Part shown: in pieces, positions 7,952-16,667 of the stretch
Layout: the number at the start of each line of letters is the position of its first letter
Position numbering within the stretch: the stretch's first letter is position 1
Source: an uncultured Schlesneria sp.
GTDB lineage: Bacteria; Planctomycetota; Planctomycetia; Planctomycetales; Planctomycetaceae
Direction of reading: 5' to 3'
Length of the DNA: 64,000 nucleotides
Assembly (NCBI GenBank): GCA_903871875.1
Contig: CAIQIR010000032.1
Location: 1 to 64,000, forward strand
Notes under the pieces: generated by a model
The model's database searches: none
The model's input: the letters and a program-made list of their open reading frames with translations, nothing else
What the model was told of the DNA's origin: nothing
Position numbers and translations under genes: made by a program

Positions 7952-9277
7952 TTACCCGGCACATTCGATGATTCGTCGACCGATCCAGACAGCACATGGG
8001 ACCGCAACGGCATTCCCACAAAGTCGATACTTCTGAGAATCGCTCAGCCCAACCCCGTCTAACCAATCGTCGGGAAATCCTTGAAGCCGCAAGCATTCCT
8101 TTGGCGTCAGTCGTCGAACTCCAAAATCTGCTTGTAGGTACGTCTGTTGTTTCACACCTGGTTCGGCGGCCAACGCTCCGGCAACCGCCATCGTGCGAAC
8201 CTCATCACGTTGGTTTTGAGCGAATGCAATCACGTGACTAGTTGGATCAGTCGACGTCGTTAAAGAATCAGTTCGATCGCCCATTTCGTAGGCACCGTCG
8301 TTTCCCGTGGTTCTGTACGCACAGGGGACAATCGGTGTACCTCTCCCGGTTCCGTCTTCAGAGGCATCAAATCCATTCCCGGTAAGCGTGTGAGCAATTG
8401 GCGGAATCGCGATGCTTTGCGGGCGATGTCTCGCCTCAAGCGTGAACGCGATTCCGTCGTCACTCCAACCTTTTCCACCCGGACCATGGTTTGGATTTTC
8501 CGATTCCATTCTTTCTTGCATGGCGATCAGCCTCCCCGTGTAGGCGTCTTGACCGGAATAACTGCCAGGATGCGAGTCAGCGCACAACGTTCCAACCACC
8601 TCAACTATGTGGCCTGCACAGGCGCCGTCTGTTCCTGGGAAACCACCTGCTGAAGTGCGAGCCTCAAGCGTTCCGGCAATTCTTTTCCCCGGTTCGCGGC
8701 TCGGCGCAGGATTCCCTCGCAAGCCTTCGCGGAGAGAAAGTATTTCCGCGGCACGTTTGGCTCCAGAATTTCCACGAGCGAACACGCCGAACCACCTTCT
8801 TCGACGCTGGGCCACTCCGAAGTATTGAGCGTCCACAAGCCTTCCGCATCCGAAATAACCGCGCTCTCGAAACGAAATGAGAACTCTGGCGAAATCTCTT
8901 CCATTGTCTGAACTTGATAATCCGGCCACATTTTCCCAGACAACAAACTCGGGCTGAAGTTCTTCAATGACACGCAACATCTCCCAAAACAGGCCAGATC
9001 GTTCACCAGCCACCAAGCCAGCTCGTTTGCCGGCAACAGACAAGTCCTGACACGGAAACCCGCCACAGATGACGTCGACCGATGAAAGATTGTGGCTTCC
9101 GACAGTCCTAATATCTGAATGACGGGAAACGCTCGGCCATCGATGCGACAGAACTTTCGTCGCTGACTCATCAATTTCAACTTGCCATTCGCAGGACATT
9201 TCAGACCTTTCGAACCCCAAATCAAAACCACCAATCCCCGCGAACAAGCTTCCGAACGTCAGTTTTGCAGTAGCCAC
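7952..9277 (-). CDS. dcm: C5-cytosine DNA methyltransferase
   Basis: Encodes about 441 residues. All main motifs are present: FAGIGGFDLGF (I, AdoMet binding), GGFPCQDLS with the catalytic Cys (IV), WENVAGL (VI), AQRRRRWF (VIII), RRLTPKECLRLQGFPDDW (IX) and GNAVAVP (X). Between VIII and IX lies a long target-recognition region with repeated GTLEAR/TLTGN-type segments, as seen in multispecific phage methyltransferases. The GTG at 9277 has GGAAC upstream, but an in-frame GTG at 9319 is also possible. No cognate endonuclease is adjacent, so self-protection against host restriction is likely. The symbol is generic. Confidence 0.9.
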   Translation of the reverse strand: MATAKLTFGSLFAGIGGFDLGFERSEMSCEWQVEIDESATKVLSHRWPSVSRHSDIRTVGSHNLSSVDVICGGFPCQDLSVAGKRAGLVAGERSGLFWEMLRVIEELQPEFVVWENVAGLSSSDNGRDFARVLISFRERGYFGCGRLVDAQYFGVAQRRRRWFGVFARGNSGAKRAAEILSLREGLRGNPAPSREPGKRIAGTLEARTSAGGFPGTDGACAGHIVEVVGTLCADSHPGSYSGQDAYTGRLIAMQERMESENPNHGPGGKGWSDDGIAFTLEARHRPQSIAIPPIAHTLTGNGFDASEDGTGRGTPIVPCAYRTTGNDGAYEMGDRTDSLTTSTDPTSHVIAFAQNQRDEVRTMAVAGALAAEPGVKQQTYLQADFGVRRLTPKECLRLQGFPDDWLDGVGLSDSQKYRLCGNAVAVPCAVWIGRRIIECAG

Positions 9278-9325
9278 TTTTGTTCCGCGCTCCACTTTTC
9301 GTACGCCTCTAACCCACACCCATTT

Positions 9326-9508
9326 TCATCTCTTCCCCCAATCCCGAATCCGATTTTTCAACCACCGCCGCCGTGTGTAAGCCGCCCATTCCGGCAACCC
9401 GCTGTAAGTTTCTTTCGCCCCTGCAAGCCTCACCTCGTGCTCTGCGTCGTCGGACGGAACCACGCTGATCTTGCCGTCGGGGTACTGGAGGACGCTGTAG
9501 GTGGTCAT
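9326..9508 (-). CDS. Small hypothetical protein
   Basis: Encodes 60 residues from the ATG at 9508. Strand-rich start (TYSVLQYPDGKISVV) and a strongly basic C-terminus (RRRWLKNRIRDWGKR) that could bind nucleic acid. It sits between the methyltransferase and an unknown gene in the same transcript. No family recognised. Confidence 0.45.
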   Translation of the reverse strand: MTTYSVLQYPDGKISVVPSDDAEHEVRLAGAKETYSGLPEWAAYTRRRWLKNRIRDWGKR

Positions 9509-9534
9509 GGGTTCGATTCCTGAAAGCTTGGAAG

Positions 9535-9996
9535 TCAACCTTCCTGGCTGTATTCGTACTCATCACCATCGTCGTCGCCAATTTCGTTAGGTAACTCGAA
9601 ATAGACGGCCATAGCCTTGCACATTGGAAGTCCATACTGTGCGTATTTCGGAACTTCGAACGCGGGTTGTAAAATCGCGTGCCACATCCTCAAAACTGCA
9701 TTCATGCACCCTGCGGAAATTCCTCGTTTATCGAGGCCCTTAGAGAAGGCGAATGCGACATCGCGGGTTAGCTGCTTTGATACATTTTCGGCGGTCCATT
9801 CCGTCGGAATATGTTCCTCTGGTTGAACGCCATCCTTTAGGGACACGCCAATTTTCGAGAATTGATCAGCCGGAACAAATTCCGCCAATCTTGATGCGTC
9901 TCGGCCATCGAGGCATTTAGAATCATTAACTCCACATCGCCGGATTGCTTCTTCCAGCGTTGGAATGTGCTTCTGGACTACATCGATTGTTGCCAT
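9535..9996 (-). CDS. Hypothetical protein
   Basis: Encodes 153 residues, mainly helical, with an acidic tail (EIGDDDGDEYEYSQEG). Cysteines are scattered and do not form a motif. It lies directly downstream of the helicase-loader gene, so a replication-linked role is possible. I see no recognised domain. Confidence 0.5.
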   Translation of the reverse strand: MATIDVVQKHIPTLEEAIRRCGVNDSKCLDGRDASRLAEFVPADQFSKIGVSLKDGVQPEEHIPTEWTAENVSKQLTRDVAFAFSKGLDKRGISAGCMNAVLRMWHAILQPAFEVPKYAQYGLPMCKAMAVYFELPNEIGDDDGDEYEYSQEG

Positions 9997-10065
9997 AGTT
10001 AATCAATCTTTTCTAAAACTTTCCCCGCCCCTCTACGTTTGGGGAACTGGGGGAGGGTGATGGGG

Positions 10066-10722
10066 CTAAGACTTCTTTCCGATTTTGACGAAACGTCGTT
10101 CAACTTCAGACTTGTCGTTAAGCCAGTTGGAACGCTGATCGACTCCGTCAAGTTCAACGAGCGACCCGGCAATGATTCGTGATGCGATCCGAGCATCGAA
10201 ATGTTTCGCCAATTCACCAGGCGTCAGGTTCCCGGTTAGCAACAGAGGCTTGTCGCGGCGAACCTCCAGAAGCTTCCACATGATTTCGTTCTTCCAGTCG
10301 TTCGGAACACCGACCCCGATTTCGTCGACTGTAAAAATCCCCTTCAATTCCCGAAGCCTCTCCCACGGGGCGTATCCATTGCCTTTTGAGGCTTGGATCG
10401 TTTCCTCGATGAAATCTCCATAACTTTCGAACCTGGGCCAGAGAGGGGCCGCTATGTGAACCCTGGCCGCAAGGAAAGACTTTCCCCTGCCAGTTGGCCC
10501 ATAGAGATAAATTGGAAATAGCTTTTCGTTGTAAAGCCGCTTGATTTCTTCGAGCGCGTCCATGTTGATCTTGTCGTCAGACAGCGACTCGTAACCTCGA
10601 GGAGGCTTACGCTTCCAACCGTCAGGTAATTCCGGCTCGGCTGAGTAATTCGTCGTTCTCGGTTGATTCAACATGCTTTGGACGTTGGCCTGAACCACGT
10701 CCCCCAGTTTTTGCTCGTCCAT
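10066..10722 (-). CDS. DnaC/IstB-like ATPase, putative helicase loader
   Basis: Encodes 218 residues of AAA+ type. The P-loop GPTGRGKS sits at 75-82, followed by a Walker B-like IFTVDEIG, and a sensor-1-like LLTGNLTP with the Asn. A basic segment WKRKPPRGYE precedes the ATPase core as in DnaC-like loaders. It would load the host replicative helicase at the phage origin. The start at 10722 has a GGGAG ribosome site and lies 101 bases inside the previous gene, which encodes the presumed initiator. Confidence 0.75.
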   Translation of the reverse strand: MDEQKLGDVVQANVQSMLNQPRTTNYSAEPELPDGWKRKPPRGYESLSDDKINMDALEEIKRLYNEKLFPIYLYGPTGRGKSFLAARVHIAAPLWPRFESYGDFIEETIQASKGNGYAPWERLRELKGIFTVDEIGVGVPNDWKNEIMWKLLEVRRDKPLLLTGNLTPGELAKHFDARIASRIIAGSLVELDGVDQRSNWLNDKSEVERRFVKIGKKS

Positions 10723-11557
10723 TTGGTGTTCTCTCCCAACTTTCTACAGCGTCGTCGTAGTGCCCGTCCTTCAAAAATGTCGTCGGAGACCAGCGGTATT
10801 CCTCGGTCTTGCCGCGAGGCGAATTTGCAAACAGCCGCGTTCGCTGAATTAGGTGAACCACGGCCTCGGATTCCTGGCATCGAATCTTGGCCTGGATCTC
10901 TATCAGGATCTTCGGCCAGAGTGCCCATGCGGCACGTTGCCCCTGCCTCATCCCCATTGGCAGGACGTCCCACCATTCCAAGAACTCTTTCGATTCGCCT
11001 TCAATCCACGAAAGGTCGGTCGCGGGCGCAGTAAGTAATTCTGTATTAGTACCAGCAATAGCAATAGGTGTATTAGTTCGACCTTTGCCAAGCCCTATCG
11101 TCGCCGTTTCGTTGCCATTGCTAGGCGGATCTGTCGCCGTTTCGACGTCTTTTTCTATTCGCATCGGCGTAGCATCTTCCTCAACTGGGTCATGCCCTTC
11201 GTCTGTTGGGGATTGATCTAGGCCCTTTGCGTGAACTGGGACGGTTGTCCAATACCTACCAGCAACACCTTTGCGGCCGTGCTCGTAATGAATCCATCCA
11301 GCTTGAACGCACTTCTCTCGGGCGTTCGCGAGTGCCTTCTGGCTCGTCAGTCCAAGCAGCGGCAGAAGCTGTCCGTCAAAGTAGGTCACCGCGCGCCGGT
11401 ATCCAGCAGCGTCTTCGGTAGTCGCAATAACCGTCGCCAGCAACACACCGACAGCCCCGATATCCTGTGCAGCGCAGGTTTTCGTCATCAGTCGAATCAA
11501 TTTCATCGCCCAGAATCGTTCTCTGGTAGGGTAGTCCCGATACTCCTTTGGCTTCAC
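10622..11557 (-). CDS. Putative replication initiator (winged-helix, DnaD/gpO-like)
   Basis: Encodes 311 residues. The N-terminal 110 residues look like a winged helix: two helices, LLPLLGLTSQKALANAREKCVQAGW as turn and recognition helix, then a wing with HYEHGRKGVAGRYW. A polar linker leads to a C-terminal region with WSPTTFLKDGHYDDAV, resembling the short DnaD-like tail motif of phage initiators. Position immediately before the loader gene is typical of initiator-loader pairs. The last 33 codons overlap the loader gene and are low-complexity. Confidence 0.6.
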   Translation of the reverse strand: MKPKEYRDYPTRERFWAMKLIRLMTKTCAAQDIGAVGVLLATVIATTEDAAGYRRAVTYFDGQLLPLLGLTSQKALANAREKCVQAGWIHYEHGRKGVAGRYWTTVPVHAKGLDQSPTDEGHDPVEEDATPMRIEKDVETATDPPSNGNETATIGLGKGRTNTPIAIAGTNTELLTAPATDLSWIEGESKEFLEWWDVLPMGMRQGQRAAWALWPKILIEIQAKIRCQESEAVVHLIQRTRLFANSPRGKTEEYRWSPTTFLKDGHYDDAVESWERTPNGRAKTGGRGSGQRPKHVESTENDELLSRAGIT

Positions 11558-12372
11558 TCGACGTCCTCCCCGGAATCATCCTGAGAGTTTTCGTCGATGT
11601 AACACTGCATTGATGATCGCCACGCGGACCAGCTTTTCGCGGATCTAGCCAAATCGTCGAGGCTATCTAAACTCGCGTTCAGATCAATCGCCTGCTTCAA
11701 AAGCCGCAACGCAATCACGGCATCACAATAATTGAAACGATTTCGCACGATTCCTCGGATGTAATACATCCTCCTCAAATCTGGATCTTCCTTATCCAAC
11801 CTTGCGAGCCTGCAAATTCCACCAATCTTTTTGAATGCCATATTTACTGAATCGGCAGTCGGATTTTTTCCGTCATCTGATTCCAAATATTGATCTGCGG
11901 AAACGTGAATCGCCGCAAGAACTTCCGACACCGAGAACTGCTTGATCAATCGAACAAACGATTTCCTTCCGTGTTCCGTGACCGCGAACGGTTTGACTCG
12001 CTCATTCCACACGTCGCAAACACGAGACGCGGCACTTTTCGACATATCCGCAAGGTCTTGCTGCCACTGAAACATCAGGTCGAGTTGCTCTCGCCTGGCC
12101 TGTAGTTCCTCCAGTTGCGCCCGCTGTTTGTCAATCACCGCGTCATCTGAAAGCAATCTGTCAGACTTCCCCGCATTGCATTCGAAGCAACTCGTGATCA
12201 GATTCAGGATGTCATTTGTGCCACCCTTTGCGACCGGGTGAATATGGTCAATCCGCATTAGGGCATCAGGTGCCTTCGCGCCGCAATATTGGCATGTGAA
12301 CGAATCCCTTTTCAGGACTTCGAACCGCATCTTTTTTGTGAGTGCTTTTCTCGCCACAATCCCCGCCTCCAT
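11554..12372 (-). CDS. HNH endonuclease-domain protein
   Basis: Encodes 272 residues. The N-terminal 70 residues are a standard HNH module: CQYC (27-30), DHIHP (42-46), NLITSCFECNAGKS with the Asn and second Cys pair. After it come coiled-coil and helical regions with no known domain; the C-terminus is acidic. It may nick or cut DNA in replication, recombination or as a homing-type enzyme. Its tail overlaps the initiator start by four bases, so it belongs to the replication operon. Confidence 0.75.
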   Translation of the reverse strand: MEAGIVARKALTKKMRFEVLKRDSFTCQYCGAKAPDALMRIDHIHPVAKGGTNDILNLITSCFECNAGKSDRLLSDDAVIDKQRAQLEELQARREQLDLMFQWQQDLADMSKSAASRVCDVWNERVKPFAVTEHGRKSFVRLIKQFSVSEVLAAIHVSADQYLESDDGKNPTADSVNMAFKKIGGICRLARLDKEDPDLRRMYYIRGIVRNRFNYCDAVIALRLLKQAIDLNASLDSLDDLARSAKSWSAWRSSMQCYIDENSQDDSGEDVE

Positions 12373-12394
12373 GCAGACCGAAAATTCTTAACAA

Positions 12395-13144
12395 TCAATC
12401 GCACAATGTTTTCTGCTTCAGAACTGGTTCCGGCTCGAAAGGCAATTCCGAACACTTCAGCCGCCAAGCCTGCTCGATTCGCTTAACCGCGATGTCGAAA
12501 TACTTTGGTTCTTTTTCGATTCCGATGAACTGGCGCTCTTTTCGAATGCAGGCAACGCCCGTCGTCCCTGATCCCATGAATGGGTCGAGGATCAGATTCG
12601 CCGAATGACGACCACAGATGTACTCGATCAATTCAACCGGCTTTTGCGTTGGGTGTACGTAATCGGCACCATTCATTCGCGGAAACCGAAAGATGTCTCT
12701 ATCCCGACTTCCAACCAGCGGGGCCTTCGATGTCACTGCGAAAACGATCGCTTCCCATTGTTTCCCATAGCTGCATTCAAGATCACCGGCAGTGCAGTTT
12801 CCTTTGTCCCATGCAATCACGTTGATAACTTGCCACCGCTTCAGAATCGGCAAAACCATGTCTAAGCGATCAGGGGCGGCGAACCAATAAACGGCGGCCA
12901 CGTCATTTAGCAACGGCTCCAAAACGGCGGCCACGTCATTTAGCAACGGCTCTGATAGGATATCCCCCGTGATCCGCGTTGACGGTCTATAGATTCCAAG
13001 CCTCCGCTCAGTCGAATAGTTGTTGCCATACGGCGGGTCAGTGATCACGGCATCGACCTTGCCAATCGTAGGCAGAACTTCCAGGCAATCTCCAAGAATC
13101 AACCGACATGGCCCGATCGTTACTTCTCGTTGGATTGGATTCAT
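12395..13144 (-). CDS. DNA N4-cytosine/N6-adenine methyltransferase
   Basis: Encodes 249 residues. DPPYGN at 36-41 is the catalytic motif IV and DPFMGSGTTG near the end is motif I, so the order is beta-class. HPTQKPVELIEYI just before motif I is also typical. An in-frame 33-bp tandem duplication repeats LLNDVAAV in the region between the two motifs. Start overlaps the previous stop as ATGA. Together with the C5 enzyme it gives the phage two different DNA methylation activities. Confidence 0.85.
   Translation of the reverse strand: MNPIQREVTIGPCRLILGDCLEVLPTIGKVDAVITDPPYGNNYSTERRLGIYRPSTRITGDILSEPLLNDVAAVLEPLLNDVAAVYWFAAPDRLDMVLPILKRWQVINVIAWDKGNCTAGDLECSYGKQWEAIVFAVTSKAPLVGSRDRDIFRFPRMNGADYVHPTQKPVELIEYICGRHSANLILDPFMGSGTTGVACIRKERQFIGIEKEPKYFDIAVKRIEQAWRLKCSELPFEPEPVLKQKTLCD
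12890..12952. repeat. 33-bp in-frame tandem duplication
   Basis: Two copies with period 33 (12890-12919 and 12923-12952) are identical over 30 bases. They repeat eleven codons of the methyltransferase, giving EPLLNDVAAV twice. Perfect identity indicates a recent event or a very recent assembly artefact. Confidence 0.85.
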
Positions 13145-13653
13145 TGCGAATCCCCCAAAACTTTCAACAACTCGTTTCCAAACTTCGCATAGATCGAGCC
13201 TGCGTCAACCTTCCACAGCAAATAGGAGATCCGACCGGCCAACCCGTTTTGCTCCGTCAATTCACTCATCACCGTCGGATTCCAAAACAGTCTCGACTCG
13301 TCGCTGATCGGCAACATTTTCGCCGCTTTCCGAGATGCGATCTGATCTAGATGACGTTGATACTTGGCCCAGTAGCATGCCAGTTCACCTTCGCTCGGGC
13401 TGACGTCGTGAAGCCATTTGTGAAACGGCCTCGACGCTTGAATCAGGTTGCACCAGTATTCGAATTTCGGTTCTCGACCACGGCCTAAAATGTGATGGAT
13501 TTCGTATCCTGGCAGAGTGCTGTTCGACATCCACTTGATTGCGTCTCGATCGTCTGTGAGATACCGAGTCACTTCGCAACCGTCAGGCGTTGCAAGTCGG
13601 TAGTCGTAACAGGCGTTTTTTCGAGTTCTGTTTTGTGCGGCTGTCCGTGCCAT
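13141..13653 (-). CDS. HNH-like protein
   Basis: Encodes 170 residues. YEIHHILGRG, then WCNLIQASRPFHKWLHD, gives the H-H...N...H...H spacing of the beta-beta-alpha-metal nuclease fold without zinc cysteine knuckles. The basic N-terminus (ARTAAQNRTRKNA) suits DNA binding. The C-terminal half is helical and unknown. It may process recombination intermediates, given the RusA-like gene next to it. Confidence 0.55.
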   Translation of the reverse strand: MARTAAQNRTRKNACYDYRLATPDGCEVTRYLTDDRDAIKWMSNSTLPGYEIHHILGRGREPKFEYWCNLIQASRPFHKWLHDVSPSEGELACYWAKYQRHLDQIASRKAAKMLPISDESRLFWNPTVMSELTEQNGLAGRISYLLWKVDAGSIYAKFGNELLKVLGDSQ

Positions 13654-13664
13654 CGTGTGAATCC

Positions 13665-14060
13665 TTAAACTTCAACCAAAGGTGATTCGAACACTTCCAC
13701 GATCACACTTGGCGATCCACGTTTCTTCGGAACCAACTGACGAAACTGAACCTCAGTGATGAACTTCGGCCCGTCGTCTTCGAACCATCCGAGAACTACC
13801 AGGGCGTCTTCAATCTCTTTCCAGTTTCCGCGTAGTCCGCTTGAGTAATCCCAAAGTTGTTGTCTGACACCGAGAACTCTCGTGACTCGAACAACAACGG
13901 GAACGGCGAACGGTTGCCTGATGTGGCCTGTGATCCGCAGCACGCCTTCGATTTGGTCCCTCACTTTGGCTGAGGAAAACCATTTCGAACCGCGTCCGTC
14001 GTTCCCGTTGGTTAGTTCGATCGCCATTGATGCGCGATGAAGAAGTTTCAACTCTGACAT
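13665..14060 (-). CDS. rusA: RusA-like Holliday junction resolvase
   Basis: Encodes 131 residues, the usual RusA size. VVVRVTRVLG begins the core strands, NWKEIEDALVVLGWFEDDGPKFITEVQFRQ carries the conserved D-x-G/DD segment of the family (resolvases read D-N-hh-K-hh-DAL...DD). A positively charged centre is present. It would cleave four-way junctions made by annealing recombination and resolve them for packaging. Pairs with the annealase and YqaJ nuclease downstream. Confidence 0.65.
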   Translation of the reverse strand: MSELKLLHRASMAIELTNGNDGRGSKWFSSAKVRDQIEGVLRITGHIRQPFAVPVVVRVTRVLGVRQQLWDYSSGLRGNWKEIEDALVVLGWFEDDGPKFITEVQFRQLVPKKRGSPSVIVEVFESPLVEV

Positions 14061-14083
14061 TTGGAATCCGTTCCAATTGATAT

Positions 14084-14872
14084 TTACGCGGCGGTCGCAG
14101 TTTCAGGATTCTTCTCGGCTTCAGATGCGGTCTGTTCGGCCAACTTTTCAAGAACCGTTGGCGTTTTCTCTTCCAAGGGATGAACCTTGCGGAATGCCAG
14201 CAGAGAGGAAATGACACGCTGAATGATTGCGGCCTGTGGATTCTTCGCGACCTTGGCATGCCACCATGAATCTTCGCGCATCTTCTTTTCGAGATCATTG
14301 ATTGTGGCGAACTCGGCGGCTTCGAGAGATTCAAGCTGCTTGTCACTTAGACCGATCGGATCGTCGATGTCTTTCTGCTTGTCGAACGCTTCAGCGCCGC
14401 AGATGACCTTCAACCGTTTCACTCCAAGTTCACTGATTGGCCAGTTTTCTGAACTGCCTACGGCGAGCACCGCGGATGTTGCTTCGACCGTCGTGGCGCC
14501 TGCTGCTGGTGTCTCTTCCATTCCAGGCAACCAGCCTTGACCGGTTCCGAGATCGTCAACGAGCCTCTGAAGTTCGATGACCGCTTTGTCACGCGCACCG
14601 ATGTCCGATTTCAGTTGGGCTTCTGATTGCTTTTTCTGCTGTGTGCTTTGAGCAACTTTGTTTTGCCACTTCTTGAGATTTTTCTCAGCACGCTTAACGA
14701 CATCCATTCGACCGACGATCTTGTCGTACTTCTTTTGCAGGTCTTCTTCGGGCACCACTGGAACAGTTGGAGTTTCTGCTACAGAAGCGTCGGCCTCGAC
14801 TTCAAGGGCCTTCGTGTCATCAACCGGCGCTTCCTTGGGGGATGCCTTCGATTTGCTCGCCTTCTTTTTCAT
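14084..14872 (-). CDS. Hypothetical coiled-coil protein
   Basis: Encodes 262 residues from the ATG at 14872 (AAAGGA upstream). Lysine- and proline-rich N-terminus, a coiled coil about 45-115 (KYDKIVGRMDVVKRAEKNLKKW), an Ala/Thr linker, then a helical region with LSDKQLESLEAAEFATINDLEKK resembling a helix-hairpin-helix DNA-binding repeat. This repeat often appears in phage proteins near recombination genes. Function unknown. Confidence 0.55.
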   Translation of the reverse strand: MKKKASKSKASPKEAPVDDTKALEVEADASVAETPTVPVVPEEDLQKKYDKIVGRMDVVKRAEKNLKKWQNKVAQSTQQKKQSEAQLKSDIGARDKAVIELQRLVDDLGTGQGWLPGMEETPAAGATTVEATSAVLAVGSSENWPISELGVKRLKVICGAEAFDKQKDIDDPIGLSDKQLESLEAAEFATINDLEKKMREDSWWHAKVAKNPQAAIIQRVISSLLAFRKVHPLEEKTPTVLEKLAEQTASEAEKNPETATAA

Positions 14873-14963
14873 GGTCAATCCTTTAGTCGTTAGAGGTTTC
14901 GATCAGTCAAATAGAGCGTTGTGTCAGTCATTTGCGTGATTCCGTTCACGAGGTTCAGTCAGT

Positions 14964-15248
14964 TCACCACATCAGGGCTTCACAGCAGATTCGCACGACG
15001 TCGCTTCGGTCGCGACTCAGCACGTCTTCCATTGTTGATATCCCATTTCTCGCCAAAGCCTGTACCGCGAGATTCGCATCGTTTAGGCTTCCGAACTTGA
15101 TAATCGTCGTTCTATCTTCTCGCCCGAGTACGCCCTTGCAGGTCCCGCCTTCGTACGCGCCGATAGTCCATCCATTAACCACATCACGAGTCGCGGTATT
15201 GATCCCCGTCCATCGCGACTGAAGTGTTGATTCCATGCTAATAATCAT
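14964..15248 (-). CDS. Hypothetical protein
   Basis: Encodes 94 residues. ATGA overlap with the previous stop supports a start at 15248; an in-frame ATG at 15236 is also possible. Mixed alpha/beta: WTIGAYEGGTC strand region, then DANLAVQALARNGISTMEDVLS helix. No recognised family. It belongs to the recombination operon by spacing. Confidence 0.5.
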   Translation of the reverse strand: MIISMESTLQSRWTGINTATRDVVNGWTIGAYEGGTCKGVLGREDRTTIIKFGSLNDANLAVQALARNGISTMEDVLSRDRSDVVRICCEALMW

Positions 15249-15544
15249 TCGAACAGCCCTTTCTGCACAGCAGTCTTCTTGGACACAGTTCCCAACGTCG
15301 CCCGCGGCAGCCCAACTGCATCCCGCCCAAGTTCGGTAAGCACCATGTCCCGCTTGTAAATCTCGATGCTGCCGACGACTGGCTTGTCTCCGTCCACTGG
15401 GATCAACAGGCCGTCTTTAACTGCGGAGACGATCACTTCTGGAATGCCAAGTCGCTTCGTCTGCTTGAAGACTTCCTGACACGCCACCTGCACGAATTGC
15501 GGCAAGTCGAATTCTTTCAGCAGTCGTGTCAGTTCAGCATCCAT
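15245..15544 (-). CDS. Hypothetical protein
   Basis: Encodes 99 residues. Helical N-terminus, then a small domain DGLLIPVDGDKPVVGSIEIYKRD with alternating strands. It lies 11 bases downstream of the annealase gene and overlaps the next gene by four bases. A small partner of the recombinase is possible; nothing more can be said. Confidence 0.5.
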   Translation of the reverse strand: MDAELTRLLKEFDLPQFVQVACQEVFKQTKRLGIPEVIVSAVKDGLLIPVDGDKPVVGSIEIYKRDMVLTELGRDAVGLPRATLGTVSKKTAVQKGLFE

Positions 15545-15555
15545 GCCGGTGAGTC

Positions 15556-16629
15556 CTATTTCCTAACTTTACTTGCTCGCTCGACCACGTTCTTCAACTG
15601 TTCGAACGCACCTGGATCTAGGCAATCAACAACGTCTGTTGCCTCGTCGCTTGACGGGATGCTTCCAGTCTCACCGACGATCAGTAGCTTTCGGTTTGGC
15701 AAGTACCATTCGCCGTATGTGTCCGATTCTCTGGCGTCTTGATTAACCGTCACGCCTGGCTGGATGCCGACCCACTCCGCGAGCTTGGCGAAGTTGCTTG
15801 GTTGTGATTGTTCTTCAGCCGTTTCGGTTTCATCAGATTGCGATTGCGCGGACTGATCCTGATGCGACTCTTCTGGTTCACGCTGTTCAGTTCGGCTTGC
15901 GAGGATCGAAACGAGGGCCGCTGATTTCGTCGCTGGCGGAGCCTGTGCGGATGATTCGAGTCGTGGCGATGCGTCTCGGTCTCCGTGCTCTATATTCCGT
16001 TCCATCTCTTCTCGGCAGTACATTTGCGCCAACGTTGACGGGAACGCCTTTCGCAATGCGGATGCTTCAGCGCACTTCACGATCATGCCGGACGGGTCAG
16101 CATTCCACCGAGATTTCCCGGTCGAGAACGTCGACAAGTTCAGACTGTCGTATGATGGCACGCCACGGTCGCGACGGTAGACTCGCGCCCAACCACCGAC
16201 AAGTGTTTCGCCTTTGACAACTAGATCACCTTGCCGCTCGTGGACGCTGCCGTCCTTTTGCAGAACGCAGACACCCGATTCCATGCCGTTGTACTCAGCA
16301 GACAATTCGGCCCGCTTCAACAAGGCCTGATGCGCACTGATGAGTTGAAACTTTGGTCCATCGTTCGAGTCGTATCCAACAAGATAGGCGTCATTCACCC
16401 ACGGGTTTAGCCCCTGTGCTTTGCAAAGCATCATGAACTTTACGATATCCTCGTGGCTGGCAATCTTTCCCGATCGCGTCTTCACGCAGAGGAACTTTGA
16501 CACGAGCGAAACTGTGAGTTGAATCGATTCCTTCTCTCCAATCGGGATGTAGGAGATTGATCGCTCTTCCAGTTGTTGTGGCGGTTGCGCCTGACCGTTC
16601 TGTTTCTTTTCCGCGACTGCTGTACTCAT
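15556..16629 (-). CDS. recT: RecT/Bet-family single-strand annealing recombinase
   Basis: Encodes 357 residues. The core about 45-215 shows the family pattern: LCKAQGLNPWVNDAYLVGY, PKFQLISAHQALLKRAEL, a central strand set with VGGWARVYRRDRG, and SGMIVKCAEASALRKAFP. A Gln/Glu/Ser-rich linker leads to a short C-terminal domain. The protein would anneal complementary single strands exposed by the YqaJ nuclease. Start has GAGGA seven to eight bases upstream. Confidence 0.85.
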   Translation of the reverse strand: MSTAVAEKKQNGQAQPPQQLEERSISYIPIGEKESIQLTVSLVSKFLCVKTRSGKIASHEDIVKFMMLCKAQGLNPWVNDAYLVGYDSNDGPKFQLISAHQALLKRAELSAEYNGMESGVCVLQKDGSVHERQGDLVVKGETLVGGWARVYRRDRGVPSYDSLNLSTFSTGKSRWNADPSGMIVKCAEASALRKAFPSTLAQMYCREEMERNIEHGDRDASPRLESSAQAPPATKSAALVSILASRTEQREPEESHQDQSAQSQSDETETAEEQSQPSNFAKLAEWVGIQPGVTVNQDARESDTYGEWYLPNRKLLIVGETGSIPSSDEATDVVDCLDPGAFEQLKNVVERASKVRK

Positions 16630-16667
16630 TTGACTATCCTCACTGACTGACGAATGTTTGAACTCAA

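Noticed and set aside
7952-9277. Restriction-modification system with the C5 methyltransferase
   Set aside because: Neighbouring genes show no restriction endonuclease features; solitary phage methyltransferase fits better.
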